From contig JASIRB010000664.1 of the NCBI GenBank assembly GCA_030323885.1, positions 186,001 to 250,000 of the forward strand: a stretch of 64,000 nt of DNA. Direction: 5' to 3'. Within the stretch, counting starts at the first letter, position 1. Each line of letters starts with the position of its first letter. The position numbers were made by a program, and so were the translations under genes. This DNA is from Branchipolynoe longqiensis (lineage: Eukaryota > Annelida > Polychaeta > Phyllodocida > Polynoidae). The notes under the pieces were generated by a model. It was not told where the DNA came from. It did no database searches and saw only the letters and a program-made list of their open reading frames with translations. Below, piece by piece: positions 54,104 through 64,000 of this stretch.

Positions 54104-55143
54104 TCCCAGTGTGGATCTGAGGGATGCATACTATACAGTACCAAATTATAAACCTGACCGTAAATTTCTCAGGTTTTGTTGGAATGAGCAGCTTTATGAG
54201 TTCACCTATATGCCAAACGGGCTAGCTTGTGCTCCATGCATTTTCACAAGGGTACTCAAACCAATTTTCTCCTACATGGCTAGGGAAGGACAAGTTATGT
54301 TTCCTTATATTGATGACTCATTTGTTGTTGCAAAAACACAACAACATTGTCAAACAGCAATAGGCGAGCCTTGTGAGACATTTAAAAAGTTAGGTTTCTA
54401 CATACATGAAACAAAATCAGCTTTAACACCTACAAGGAAATTAAAGTTTCTGGGATTTGTTATTAACACCACAGACATGACTGTTTCATTAACAAAACAG
54501 AAAGTTGATAAATTTACAACAACGGCAAACCAATTAATACGTTTGGTTAAACCAAAGATAAGACAAGTCGCAATATTGATAGGAATAATGATAGCCTATG
54601 TCCCTGCTATTCTATATGGCAAGGCCCATATTAAATCACTAGAACTAGATAAGAACTTAGCGTTGGCTCGCTCTTAAGGGAACCTTGAAAGGCCCATGAC
54701 GATTTCGCTAGGAGGCTTACAGGATATTATCTGGTGGTTTTCACACATTGATAATTCACCCAATATGACAGTTACAACTGATGCTTCACTAGAAGGATGG
54801 GGGGCTCATAGAGACCAACAGGCAACAGGTAGTTGGTGGATCGAAGATGAAATTTGTGATCACATAAATGTACTAGAGCTCAGAGCTATTTATTTACGAT
54901 TGCGTAGTCTAATTCACCTACCTAAAAATAATGTAAGGGTATTAACAGATAATACGACAGCCATGGCTTACATACATAATATGGGAGGGACTCGTTCCAA
55001 ACCCATGTACCCATTTAGCCGAACTAATTTGGGACTGGGCAGAGGAACACAAAATATAGCTAACAGTAGCACATATCCCAGGCAGTCAAAATACTTTGGC
55101 AGCCAGGAAAAGTCAACATTTTCATGACCATCTAGAATGGTCA
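54104..55143 (+). pseudogene. DIRS-like reverse transcriptase and first part of RNase H
   Basis: Motif A is SVDLRDAYY (about 54108-54134). The palm box Y-I-D-D-S is near 54306-54320 and is intact. The thumb includes LKFLGFVINTTDMTVSLTKQ. A stop codon at 54675-54677 interrupts the connection to RNase H, which carries TVTTDASLEGWGAHRD (first Asp) and VLTDNTTAMAYIHN. The frame is lost near 55050, in the stretch that should read towards LADxLSR. At the end HLEWSL is still legible. The sequence is more AT-rich than the inserted element. Confidence 0.85.
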
Positions 55144-55153
55144 TTGATGCGCG

Positions 55154-55245
55154 AGAAGGAAGAAAAGAAGGCGGGGGTGGAAGAAAAGGCGCGTTTATTT
55201 ACACGCCTCAGCGGAAACATGTTAGGTACATACAATGAGCAAAAA
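55154..55245 (-). repeat. split direct repeat B2 of YR element 4
   Basis: It contains gaaggcgggggtggaagaaa, cctcagcggaaacatgttag and a minus-strand AATAAA (55194-55199). It is homologous to 55751-55840. Confidence 0.75.
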
Positions 55246-55460
55246 CAGGTTTAGGTACATACAAGTGATATAATGCAATGGTAGCAAGGTAGAAAATGTA
55301 CAATCAGTGGAAATGCAAAGTCATTGTAAGGAGAGAAATATAGGCTCATAGGGAGCAAGGAGTCCGGTTTAGTCAATTGTCAGTGGCGTGAGGGGGTGCG
55401 GAGGAGCCCTCCACCCTCGGGAGTGAGTAGGTGGGAGGAGAGTTGGTGGTGGGTGGGCGG

Positions 55461-55715
55461 AGGAAATTGAAGAACAGCGGAAGACGGCAGGAAGGTGAAT
55501 GCAGAGGAGGGCGGCGGGCGGGGCCTTATAAGGGAAAGGGAGGGGCGACAGGCGGTGAGGTGCGAATGCTGACGGCCGGGTGGAGGGTGCGATGTGGCGA
55601 GGCAGCGGGCGTCGGGTGAGGCGTGAGCGGCCAGAACAAAGGAAGTGGGCAGAGAGAGGGTCTTGGAGCTGGGGATCGCTGAGGCGGCTAGCGCCCGGGC
55701 GGGGGAGGGTTCTTC
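55461..55715 (-). repeat. split direct repeat A2 of YR element 4
   Basis: Nearly identical to 60301-60560 over at least 185 bp (aggaaattgaagaacagcgg at the start, gccagaacaaaggaagtgg further in), with small indels. The last part is more diverged. Confidence 0.9.
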
Positions 55716-55750
55716 CGACCCGGTGCATGAGGACGTGCGTGATTGATTGA

Positions 55751-55840
55751 GAGTAAATAGAAGCGGGGGTGGAATAGAGAATCGCGTTACTGCGCTCAGC
55801 GGAACTGTTAGGCACATGCAGACTGAGCACAGGTTTGGAC
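55751..55840 (-). repeat. split direct repeat B1 of YR element 4
   Basis: It contains agaagcgggggtggaatag, gctcagcggaactgttagg and gactgagcacaggttt, matching B2 with substitutions. Confidence 0.72.
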
Positions 55841-55929
55841 CTCACGTGACCTATCGCATGACAGGAGCAAAGTTGTGGAAGCAGCTTGTAATGAGAGTCT
55901 GGCTCGGGAGCAGAGTCGCATACTGTCAG

Positions 55930-56455
55930 TAGGCGAGGGATCGACGGTAGTCTCGTCGAGAACGGGGGGAGTCCTACGAGCGGCGCAGAGGGTCGAGGGC
56001 GTTCGAGGGCAGCAGAGGTCCGTACCCTGCGATGCAGTGCTGGAGATCGTCTCCTGAATCTGGTGCAGGAGCGGCTGTCAGAGCGGTAGCCTGGCGCGGC
56101 CCTCGGGCGACGTATCTGCACTGGATAGCAGCGCCGGCACGCATCGTCGGGCCTGGAGCGGGCGGCACGATGGCGCAGGGAGTGAGGTTGTGACGGAGCG
56201 GTGAGGAGAGAGCGGGTCCGACCGGGACGGTGCGAGGGCGTAGGGTGGCGGGCGAAGAGGGCATGCGGACGAGTGTCGGGCTGGGTTGGGAGTGCGGTGT
56301 GAGGCGCGACTCCCGACTATGTGGGCTGCCTGCCGTCCTCGGGTCAGTGGCGTGATAGGCGTGCGCATCGCGCCCCAGAGTAGGGCGCGAGAAGATGGAG
56401 CACGCCTCATCCAGCGTGCGGCCGAAGCGACCGAGATGGCGCTAAGGCGCTGCAC
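55930..56455 (-). pseudogene. tyrosine recombinase remnant of YR element 4
   Basis: The recombinase N-terminus is fused to the RNase H end of the upstream frame (RAASLAPATWRNRRRQAEEY, about 56757-56700). Downstream, the C-terminal half is scattered over all three frames. The best remnant is RAGAAIQCRYVARG near 56150, in the position of the R-R-G-A-A box of related elements. The catalytic residues are not in one frame, so the copy is dead here. Confidence 0.5.
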
Positions 56456-58592
56456 GGCGTACGAGCAGCCCGGCGCGATCGTCCACCGCCGGCGACTCCT
56501 CGGGGACGGCCGAGCCGAGGCGGTCCCCAGGCGCTACCTCTGCGGGTCCGGCGGTCGTCATGCTGGAGGATAGGTGACACGTCCCCGCGGAGGTAGGACC
56601 CGTGACGGCGGGTTATGAAGGCGGCTACTTCAAAGGGGGAGGGGGGGGGGGCTGGGGGAGGGGCGAGGGGATCCACGCCTCGGGCCACGGCGTAGGTAAC
56701 GTACTCCTCGGCCTGGCGACGGCGGTTCCTCCATGTCGCCGGGGCGAGGGAGGCCGCGCGGAAGCGGGCGACGGCGGTCACTTCTTCCTCGGGAAAACCT
56801 ACAGACCGGGAAAAAAAGGGGAAAGCGTCATGGATAGTGTCGGCAGGGAGGAGGCCGAGGCGGGCCACCTCGGCGCGAGCCGTAGCGTCCCAGGGTCCCG
56901 GGAGGTGGGCGCGGCTGAGGGCGTCCGCGAGGAGGAGGTCCGCCCCGGGCTTGTGAACGATGTGTAGGTTGAAGGAGCCCGTGGCCGCCATGAGCCAGAG
57001 CTCCCGGGCACAGGTCCCGAGGGTAGCGTCTCGGGCGCGTCCCGACTCGAGCGCGAGGGCGGATGCCATGTTATCGGTGTTGACCGTCACCGTCGCCCCC
57101 GCGATGTCGTCCGGGAGGAGGGCGCGGAGGGCGACGACGAGGTTGACCGCCTCGAGCTCGTGGATCGTCGGGAACCGCGCCCGGAACGCCTCGGAATACC
57201 CTCGGGCGTAGTAGTGGGTGGAGGAGAAGGCCCCGCCCCCGGTGAGGCAGGAGTCGCACTCTATCACCCAGCGACGACCCTCGGGGGGGCGGAGGAGGTG
57301 GAGGCCGTTGGAGATGCGCCCGTATGCGGCAAACCACCTCAAGTCCCGGAGGGCGTCGTCGGTGAGGGTGAGGGCGGAGGCCCCGGAGCAGCCGCGGAGC
57401 GCCCCCAGTAGCCGGGCCATGAATTTGCGGCCGGGGAGCACGCAGCTGCTCACGTGATTGAGGCGGCCGAGGAGACTTTGCAATTCCTGCTTCCCGAGGG
57501 TGGGGCGGGCGACTCGGGCGTCGCAGTCCTCGACGAGGGCCTGGATCTTCTCGGGGGCCACCCGGATAGTCATGGCCTCGCTGTCGAGGGCGAAGCCTAA
57601 CCAGATGAGGCGGACAGCGGGCGGGTGACATTTTCCGGGCGCTACGTCGAGGCCGAGGGCTGTGGTGAGGGCGAGGAAGGCATCGAAAGCCTTGCGGGCC
57701 TTTAGATAGGAGCCCTCACAGCCGATAAAGTCGTCGACGTAGACGAGGGTATGGAAACCCTCGCGCCGGAGGATCCAGGCCACTGCCGAGGTGACGCGGA
57801 CGCAGGCCGCGCCCGAGGAGCGGCAGCCGAATGGGAGGGCGAGGTCAATGTAGGTCCCCCCGTTAAGGCATATCCCGAAGAGAGGGCAGGAGAGGGGGTC
57901 GGCGCGAAGCTGACGGTAGGCCCGGGATATGTCCGCCGACCAGACGTAGGCCCCAGCGCCCTCGGAGACGAGGCGGCGGCCGACGTCGGCGACGGAGGGG
58001 AGGGTGTAGGCGTGGGGCTCCCCGAGGTACTCGCGCCGGGGGATGCCCGAGTTCACACTGGCACCTCGGGGATAGGACAGGTCGACGATGACCCGCCTCT
58101 TGCTGGAGTCGGACTTGGGGCGGGTCATCATCGGGGAGACCTGGGTCCAGGGGGAGAAAGGGGGGACGTGGAAGGGGCCAATGAGGGCGCCGAGGGCGAG
58201 CTCCGTCTCGACAAAGGCCTGGATGTGAGGGAGGAAGTCGGGGGGCTCACGGTGGTTGGAGAATGAGGGCCGGGGGAGGGTCGGAGCGGAGTAATTGGCG
58301 GGGAAGCCGAATTCGAGGAGGTCGAGGACGGCCTTGTCAGGGTAGTCCTGGAGGCGGGAGCGCCATGCGGGGATGTGGAGGCCTGAGGGGAGGGGGATGC
58401 GGGCGGCCAAAAAATTAGGTAGGCCCGCTTCCCGGAGGGCGGTGTAGGTGTGGAGGAAGGTAGGGTAGCGGTTCCACGCCTCGCCGGAGGGGTGGGGCCA
58501 GGAGGCGAGGATGGTGGGGCGGTAGTGGTGGGGGGTGGGGCCGCAAGAGGGGGCGGCGGGGAGGGTGGCCTGGAGATCGGGGTCGATGACAT
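56407..58592 (-). CDS. reverse transcriptase/RNase H of YR element 4
   Basis: This is the longest YR polymerase frame in the window. The frame is open upstream of the first candidate start near 58410: EAWNRYPTFLHTYTALREAG is in frame and matches the same region of element 1, so the true start lies upstream. Counting from 58410: fingers RVIVDLSYPRGASVN (~106-120), motif A WSADISRAYRQL (~157-168), intact palm box Y-V-D-D-F-I-G (~224-230) and thumb ELQSLLGRLNHVSS (~309-322). RNase H follows with ECDS (~384), HELEAVN (~417), NTDN (~444) and LADALSR (~494). The start of the recombinase core-binding domain is at ~548-600. A frame disruption follows at about 56600, so the recombinase is lost. All visible polymerase catalytic residues are present. 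Confidence 0.9.
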
Positions 58593-58599
58593 CGACGGT

Positions 58600-59068
58600 G
58601 GGTTCGTCGAGGGAGGGGCGGGGGAGGGGGGGTTGGAGGGGAAGGGGGGGTTGGGGGGAGGAGGTGCGGCGGGGGTGGGGCGAGGGGGGCAGCGAAGTCG
58701 CTGGCGGTCGGGGGGGGGGTCGGGGGGCGGGTCGGGGGGCGGGTCGGGGGGGCAGAGGAAGGCGGTGTCGCCGGGGTCGAGGTGATCGTCTGGGTCGATG
58801 ATGGTGGGCGGCTGGCGCCGGGCGGCGGTAGGGGCCTTACTGAGGGGGCACTGGGGCCTGGTGGCGGTGGTAGCCTTGCCGACGGGGCGCTGGGGCCCGA
58901 GGCGAGAGTGGTTGCCGGAGGGTACGGCGGCGCCGGGGCGGCGGGCAGGCCGCGCCTCGGTCGGGCGGGTGGTTGTGTCCGGAGGGCTGGTGGCAGTGTG
59001 GTGGGCGGTTTTTGTGGGGTGGGTTGGCCGGTCTGGGGCCTCCGCGCCGGGCTGGAGGTGCCGGCTGC
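58600..59068. other. G-rich spacer between gag and polymerase of YR element 4
   Basis: ggggcgggtcgggggg-type repeats. Open frames on both strands here are low-complexity. It may belong to the C-terminus of gag or the start of the polymerase frame. Confidence 0.45.
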
Positions 59069-60258
59069 CTAAAAATCCGGCGAGGCGGGAGCCGCAGACC
59101 GGGCGCGCTTTGCTAAGCAGGCGTCCTCGCTGTGCCTAGTGAGGACTTTCCGCACATTGGCGCAGTATGCGCATGCGTGGAGCAGTTTGGAGGCCCCTGG
59201 CCGTGAACCTCCCCCGGGCCTGCGTGGGTACAGGAGTTGGGGTCCCGGTTCCATGCGTAACAAAGCGGGCCGTGGGTCTCTTTACTGTACGTCACGCGTG
59301 TGTCTGTGTGGGCTCGGGACTGGGGGCGGGGCCTTGCAGGGTCGGCGGAGCGGGGTTGGGCTGAGGTGGACTGGGGGGGCATGGCGAGGGACTCCAGTCT
59401 CAGTAGGTTTATTGCCACAGGGTCGTGCCAACCGTGGGGGAGGGTACCGTCCGCGATCGCGGTAAAGACTGCCTCCGAGTAGTGGCGGACGGTCGTCCAG
59501 GGATAGACTAGGTTGTCCCGACATATAGCAAGGATGTGGTGGTGGAGTCCTGGGGCGGAGTGGGCGGGGAAGTCCGGGTGGTCGATGAGGGTCAGGAGGG
59601 CGAGGGAGTACTCATCCTTGGTCGCCTCCCCCCTCTTGACCGGCTTCTTCTCGGCACCCCGCCTCACCAGATCAGATGGAAAAATGTAATTTGTGGGAAT
59701 ACCTTGGCGTTTTGTTGAGTGTCGCGCCTCGGCGGATGCCAGGATTTCCCTGACGGCGTCGGCCGTGGACGCGGGGTTGTGCCGGGTCTCCTCCTCGGGG
59801 TAGGCCGGCGACGTGACGGGCTGTACTTGGGGGTGGAGGTGGCGGTACCTCCCGTACTCCGGGTGCGTTGCTCCGGGGAGGGCCGCCTGCGGCGGCGGCG
59901 GCGGACGGGCCGCGGCGGTGGCGGGTGCCCGAGGCGCTGGGGCGGCAGGCGGGGGCGCCTCGGGCCGGGCCCCGTTGGCGCTGATGTTGTCGATCCGGGC
60001 GTGCAGGTCGGCCGTGGCCTGGCGGTGCTCGGCGTTGGCCTGCCGATGCTCCTCGTTGGCCTGACGGTGCTCCAGCTGCATCCGCTGGATGGCCTCCAAG
60101 ACCGAGGATATCTCGGTGCCCGAGGAACGGTCCGAGGGCGCCGGCGGGGAGACCGAGACGGAGGCGGGCGATTCGTCCCTCCCGGGCGTGGTGGATGGCC
60201 CGGGGGTCCGTGGGGCGGCCCGGGATCCTTTTCGTCCTCGTCCCTTTCCTTGAGGCAT
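59069..60258 (-). pseudogene. gag-like ORF1 of YR element 4
   Basis: The likely start is the ATG at 60258 (MPQGKGRGRKGSRAAPRTPG), a basic, Pro/Ser-rich N-terminus. It is followed by a predicted coiled coil in which HRQAN(E/A)E is repeated three times (QLEHRQANEEHRQANAEHRQ). The middle has DLVRRGAEKKPVKRGEATKD. The zinc-binding C-terminus starts at CYAWNRDPNSC and continues in the next frame as LHACAYCANVRKVL...H-x5-C, so a frameshift near 59200 breaks it. The arrangement matches the zinc region of element 1. It is separated from the polymerase frame by about 470 bp of G-rich sequence. Confidence 0.75.
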
Positions 60259-60300
60259 TGTCGATGCTGGGTAGGTCAGCGGTCCGAGGTGTAAGCCAAA

Positions 60301-60560
60301 AGGAAATTGAAGAACAGCGGAAGACGGCAGGAAGGTGAATGCCAGAGGAGGGCGGCGGGCGGCCTTATAAGGGAAAGGGAGGGGCGACAGGCGGTGAGGT
60401 GCGAATGCTGACGGCCCGGGGGAGGGTGAGATGTGGCGAGCAGCGGGCGTCGGGTGAGGCGTGAGCGCCAGAACAAAGGAAGTGGCAGAGAGCAGGGGGG
60501 GCGGCGAGCCGGGGCTCGGCCGAGGTGAGGAGGCAGCGCCACAGCGGCGGGGGAGGGTCT
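60301..60560 (-). repeat. split direct repeat A1 of YR element 4
   Basis: 5'-side copy of repeat A (see 55461-55715). It lies directly upstream of the gag start on the minus strand and overlaps the presumed promoter region. Confidence 0.9.
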
Positions 60561-60599
60561 CTCCCTTCCCTCGCATCAAACGTAATGCTACGCATTACG

Positions 60600-61005
60600 A
60601 CCAATTCACAGTATTTTCAATTACATTTGTGATAAATTGGGCAAGCCAGAAATTGACTTGTTTGCATCACGAAACAACAAAAAGTTACTCAAATATGTGT
60701 CCTGGCATCCAGAGCCAGAAGCCTGGAGAGTGGATGCATTTTCTCTGATTTGGAATAATAAATGTTACTACATATTCCCACCATTCAGCATTATCAGCAC
60801 AGTGGCCAGGAAGATCAAGATGGATCGCTCACACGCAGCACTGATTGTACCAGAGTGGGACACACAACCATGGCTCGTGGCAGTGACCTTAGAAGCAAAA
60901 GACATGCTCAGGTTTCCAAGAGGAGAGAACAATCTACAACATCAAGGACCACTAACAGTCCATGGAGATGTGTCAACGACACCCCTTTTGGCATTCCTTT
61001 TTTAA
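60600..61005 (+). pseudogene. DIRS-like RNase H/recombinase linker domain, right half after the insertion
   Basis: The reading resumes at LRPIHSIFNYICDKLGKPEI. It runs through DLFASRNNKKLLKYVSWHPE, DAFSLIWNNKCYYIFPPFS and PEWDTQPWL, the conserved region between RNase H and the recombinase of DIRS-type elements. It is intact up to the stop at 61003-61005. Confidence 0.85.
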
Positions 61006-61837
61006 GAAAACATTTAGAACAATATGGTTTAGACAAAATTACACAAAGACTTATTTCACACGCCTGGTGAAAAGGAACGGTGAAATTATACACAAGTTAT
61101 TTAAAGAAATGGGGACTTCACTGTTTGCTTAAAGGAGTCAGACCATTAAAACCTACAATAGCCCAGATTATAAGATGTCTAAGAATGTTAGAAGACGAAG
61201 GCTTAGGATTTGGTGCAATTAATGCAACAAGATGTGCACCTTCAATCATTCTACCAAGGATAGATGGACAAACGATTCAAAAGCATCAGATAGTGCACTG
61301 GTATGAGTGAAACCCACCCAAACCCAAATATAATAGGTTTTGGGATGTGTCAGTAGTCATTTATCGATGAACAAACTAGGATTTAAGTTAGCAGTGCTGT
61401 TACTGCTAGTGACGGGACACAGAGGCCAAACAATTGTGGTATTGTCTCTGGACGGACTGGAGATAGACAACAATGAGGCAACATTCGATTTGGAGACATT
61501 ACTAAAGTCAAATCGTACAGGGGACCCACTGTCCATGGTACACGGTTTCCAGATGATCAACGTATTTGTGTAGTTTCACGTGGAATAAGGAATTCCAGAC
61601 AGCTTTTGATAAGCTTTATTAAACCGCATAAGGCTGTCCCGAGAGACACACTTGCAAGATGGACCATCAAGGTGCTTAAAGAGGCAGGTGTTAATACCAG
61701 ACGCTATGCATCCCACTCAACGCGGGGCGCCATGGTCTCTAAAGCAAGATAGTTAGGAATCTCAGTGAAGAGAATCCTGGGGCACTCGGGCTGGAATAAG
61801 GCTAGATCGTTTGCAAAACATTACAACAAATGACTAG
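61006..61837 (+). pseudogene. DIRS-like tyrosine recombinase (stops and one frameshift)
   Basis: Core-binding domain: PFLRKHLEQYGLDKITQRLI, a stop at 61068, then LYTSYLKKWGLHCLLKGVRP. The catalytic domain starts at LGFKLAVLLLLVTGHRGQTI (the Arg of GHRGQ is the first catalytic Arg). After a frameshift near 61550 it continues CVVSRGIRNSRQLLISF, then ASHSTRGAMVSKAR (the H-x-x-R box), a stop, and ILGHSGWNKARSFAKHYNK (the last catalytic His/Trp and the Tyr nucleophile candidate). All catalytic positions remain readable despite the breaks. Confidence 0.82.
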
Positions 61838-61984
61838 AAAGGTCAAGCGGCCTGGCAACTCGCCTACTCACCTAGGTACAGATGATGGATAACTGTTTTC
61901 CCGAGGTACTAGCCTTGGATAGTCATGGGTCAGGGCCCGCCCACCCTACCATTTAGATGTATTTAGATCCTATTAAGCATGTAA

Positions 61985-63275
61985 AAGATTGCTTCCCCAG
62001 TTCCAATTATTACAGGGCCGCCTGTTGTTTTCTTTATTCTACTCATTCCTATAGTTAATAGGCTGAGTCGTGCTAGTGGGAGGTGCGGGGGAGGGGACGC
62101 CTGCCGCGGCAGGGCATGGTGTGTACTGAGAAGCATCCCCTGGGAATTGGTGGGAGTAAGAGGTGGAGGGAGTCCTGCCTGCTGCCGTGCAAATCTTCCA
62201 TTGCAAGTCTTAATGGCAAGCTCTTGTTCGTGACTTATGTGTTTAAACCATGTTGGTGGGAGGGTTGGCAGTGCTGCGAGAGTTCTGAGAGCCTCGAAAT
62301 ACTCTGGCCATGTGGCCTATACCATGCTTATGGTTTTAAATGACTCGCCCCTAGTGATATAAATGTGTGGTTGAAGGATATTATGTTATGTATAAACTCT
62401 TATGCGTATATTATTCATGCAATGTAATTATCCTGTAATTATCCTGTTCTCTATTGTCTTCCCCCCAACACCTTGACAAATTGTATAAGTTTTATGTGTT
62501 GGGTAGGTGGAGCTGGTGGTTGGTGTGCGACCTGGAGGGCAGGTTAGCTGCTCCAAGCAGCCCTACTCCCCGTCTTCCCTCCAGGTGGCCTCCTGCTCAC
62601 CCTCTTTCTGCCCACTCCCCCTCCTATTTTGCTCAATAAAGTATGCGGTAGGTCTTTTTAGGGGGCCAGCCAGAGTTATTGGCTCGATCCAACTTCCTGT
62701 CTTGTGTTCCTTATGTAATGTAATAATAATACCTTTAGGCTTTTTGAATATCATGGCGGTGTCCATGTCGAGGTCAGATCTGGCAGTTGTTGCATCTTGA
62801 GCGTGATTTTCAAGTGGTTGTGCGGGCCTCGCCTCCTCTACGGCTCCTCCGGGAGGGGGGGGGGGGAAGGGGTCGGGTATTTCAGCCAAGTAGAAGCCGG
62901 GGGGGGGGGGGCGGGGGCTGGTCTTGTGCAGCCTCTTCGTGTTGCTGTAAGTCTAGTAGACGTGGCCGGTCATCCTGCTGTCTTCTTTGGAAAGGGCGAA
63001 GCTGACGGGGCGGAGCGGGAGGGAGACGGCAAGAAAAGCGGCTTTGGTACTGCCGCCTCTTCCGGCCAGGTCTTGTGAAACCTGAAGCGCCTGCCTCTGG
63101 AGCTCCAACATTGTAGCCAAATCTGTGGGTGCAAGCTGTGGAGCTTGCATTGACGTGCACGGGTGGGGAGGCGACAACTCCCAAGTTTGTGTTGTGTCTC
63201 CGAGCATGAGGGGCCAAAGCCCGTGCTGCCCGCCTGAGAGATGCCCTTCATAGCTGTGGGCGTAGTGGTGGACAC
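61985..63275 (-). pseudogene. gag fragment of a further YR element (element 5)
   Basis: At 61990-62060 the minus strand encodes RRPCNNWNWG, the beginning of the zinc region as in element 1 (GRPCINWNWGRDCG). At 63140-62990 it encodes DLATMLELQRQALQVSQDLA, equivalent to DMATVLELQREVLKVTQDLA at the gag N-terminus of element 1. So both ends of a gag frame are present, about 1.1 kb apart. The middle is not recognisable, and it contains G runs (62856-62868, 62899-62911). No polymerase part follows to the left because the DIRS-like element is there. Confidence 0.6.
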
Positions 63276-64000
63276 CCAGCCGTTTATTTTTTTATTTTTT
63301 TTATTTTTTTTTTAAAATATTTTTATTGAGGCTTTATTTATACTGTCCATAGCATGTAAGCCTGGGTAACCAGGCTTGTTTTCAATGCTGGCCAGCTGTA
63401 GTGTTGGTGTTGTCTTACCAAGCAGTAGCTGCTGATAAGTTATTTGATTGTCTGCATTTCAGTAGCAGAGATAGATCTGTTGGTACGTTTAGTAGCCTAT
63501 GATAGTTTTTTTTGGGCCCTCTTGGCATTGAGTTTTTGTCCTATTCTTATTACTATGTTAGTTGTTCTCTTAGGGTCCTATTGTAAAATATTCCGACTTT
63601 TTAGGTCTGGTTCATAAATAAATAATAGTTAAAATATATTCTAAAATATCTCCTTTTCATAAAACTCATATGTGAAGCATTGAGAAAACTGTTTTAATCA
63701 TATTTAAATCATCCAGTTATTTCTATAAAGTCATTATAATAATATTAAAATTATATAAGTACCACTATAAAACCTCTCTAATAATACCTAATTCATTCTA
63801 TCATGTTGCTAAATACATGTGCATAATATTCAAACCAAGTTGTGAAACCATGGTAGATTATGTATATTAAGTGAAAGGATAATTAATATCAGATTGTTCT
63901 AAGGTTCTACATCAAATATAACCACTGGAGATAAGAACTCTGGAAAATTATTACTGCATTGGTTTATTTACATGTATTCCTGAATTGAAGTCTGTTGGTA
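63276..64000. other. AT-rich DNA without recognisable features
   Basis: A poly-T tract lies at 63288-63330. The remainder is AT-rich. No gene or repeat of the families above was seen. Confidence 0.45.

Larger units (their letters stand above)
55144..60579 (-). mobile_element. PAT/Ngaro-type YR retrotransposon 4 (GC-rich), nested in the DIRS-like element
   Basis: A 5.4-kb minus-strand element with gag, RT/RNase H and recombinase remnants. In transcription order its repeats are A1 (60560-60301), coding region, B1 (55840-55751), A2 (55715-55461), B2 (55245-55154). This is the split-direct-repeat pattern of PAT and Ngaro-type elements, which generate no target-site duplication. The extreme ends are short inverted sequences (ttgatgcg at 55144-55151, cgcatcaa at 60572-60579). 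The element is conspicuously G+C- and CpG-rich compared with its host element. Confidence 0.85.
54104..61850 (+). mobile_element. DIRS-like YR retrotransposon, 5' truncated and split by a nested element
   Basis: Left part 54104-55143 (RT palm to RNase H), right part about 60580-61850 (end of RNase H, recombinase). The two halves read continuously once the 5.4-kb minus-strand element between them is ignored: ...HLEWSL at the left, LRPIHSIFNYICDKLGKPEI at the right, the normal order in DIRS elements. Gag and the RT fingers are missing. The plus-strand recombinase ends at about 61835. Only a few stops and one frameshift have accumulated. Confidence 0.85.

Noticed and set aside
55369..56121. 250-codon Arg/Ser/Pro-rich minus-strand frame
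   Set aside because: It runs across the B1 and A2 repeats of YR element 4 and has no domain. High GC keeps frames open.
57751..58266. 171-codon Gly-rich plus-strand frame
   Set aside because: It lies opposite the RT of YR element 4 and is a shadow frame in GC-rich DNA.
59719..60294. 191-codon Gly/Arg-rich plus-strand frame
   Set aside because: Shadow of the gag-like frame of YR element 4 on the other strand, with the same GC cause.

Overview
The window is repeat-dominated nuclear DNA from an animal. Every convincing coding stretch belongs to a transposable element, and no host protein-coding exon, rRNA or standard functional tRNA gene was recognised. A tRNA-derived SINE with a widespread molluscan-type body and 3' tail (16497-16840), plus more than 20 copies of a second tRNA-derived SINE, suggest a lophotrochozoan and most likely a mollusc. 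That placement is inference from repeat families, not from a marker gene.

Left third (1-29 kb). SINE copies on both strands open the window. Three tyrosine-recombinase (YR) retroelements follow in a row, all on the minus strand (about 2.8-7.5, 7.6-10.5 and 10.8-13.0 kb). Each carries recognisable recombinase, reverse transcriptase and RNase H remnants, and the first also keeps gag. Then come SINEs, several non-autonomous DNA transposons (MITEs) with readable inverted ends and target-site duplications (18.0, 19.5, 20.7 and 26.5 kb), a triplicated ~205-bp repeat (22.9-23.6 kb) and the 3' end of a non-LTR retrotransposon (27.3-28.0 kb).

Middle (29.9-53 kb). A Ty3/Gypsy-type LTR retrotransposon (29931-33913, minus strand) has near-identical LTRs, a 5-bp TACAG duplication, a primer-binding-site candidate and a polypurine tract. 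An internal deletion has removed the end of RNase H and the integrase zinc finger. After it come minisatellites (18-bp, 32-bp, ~100-bp, ~130-bp and 51-bp units), further MITE copies, SINEs, and long G-rich, CCA or GTGGC arrays, several of which begin exactly at a SINE 3' tail.

Right end (53-64 kb). A DIRS-like YR retrotransposon on the plus strand (about 54.1-61.85 kb) is fused at its truncated 5' end to a LINE fragment. It is interrupted inside its RNase H-to-recombinase region by a second, strikingly GC-rich YR retroelement on the minus strand (about 55144-60579). That inserted element carries the split direct repeats A1-ORFs-B1-A2-B2 typical of PAT/Ngaro-type elements. A gag fragment of a further YR element follows (61985-63275), then AT-rich DNA with nothing recognisable.

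The parts do not form a host pathway. The window is a layered record of retroelement and MITE insertions, and its most informative aspects are the order of nesting, the diversity of YR retroelements and the seeding of simple repeats by SINE tails.
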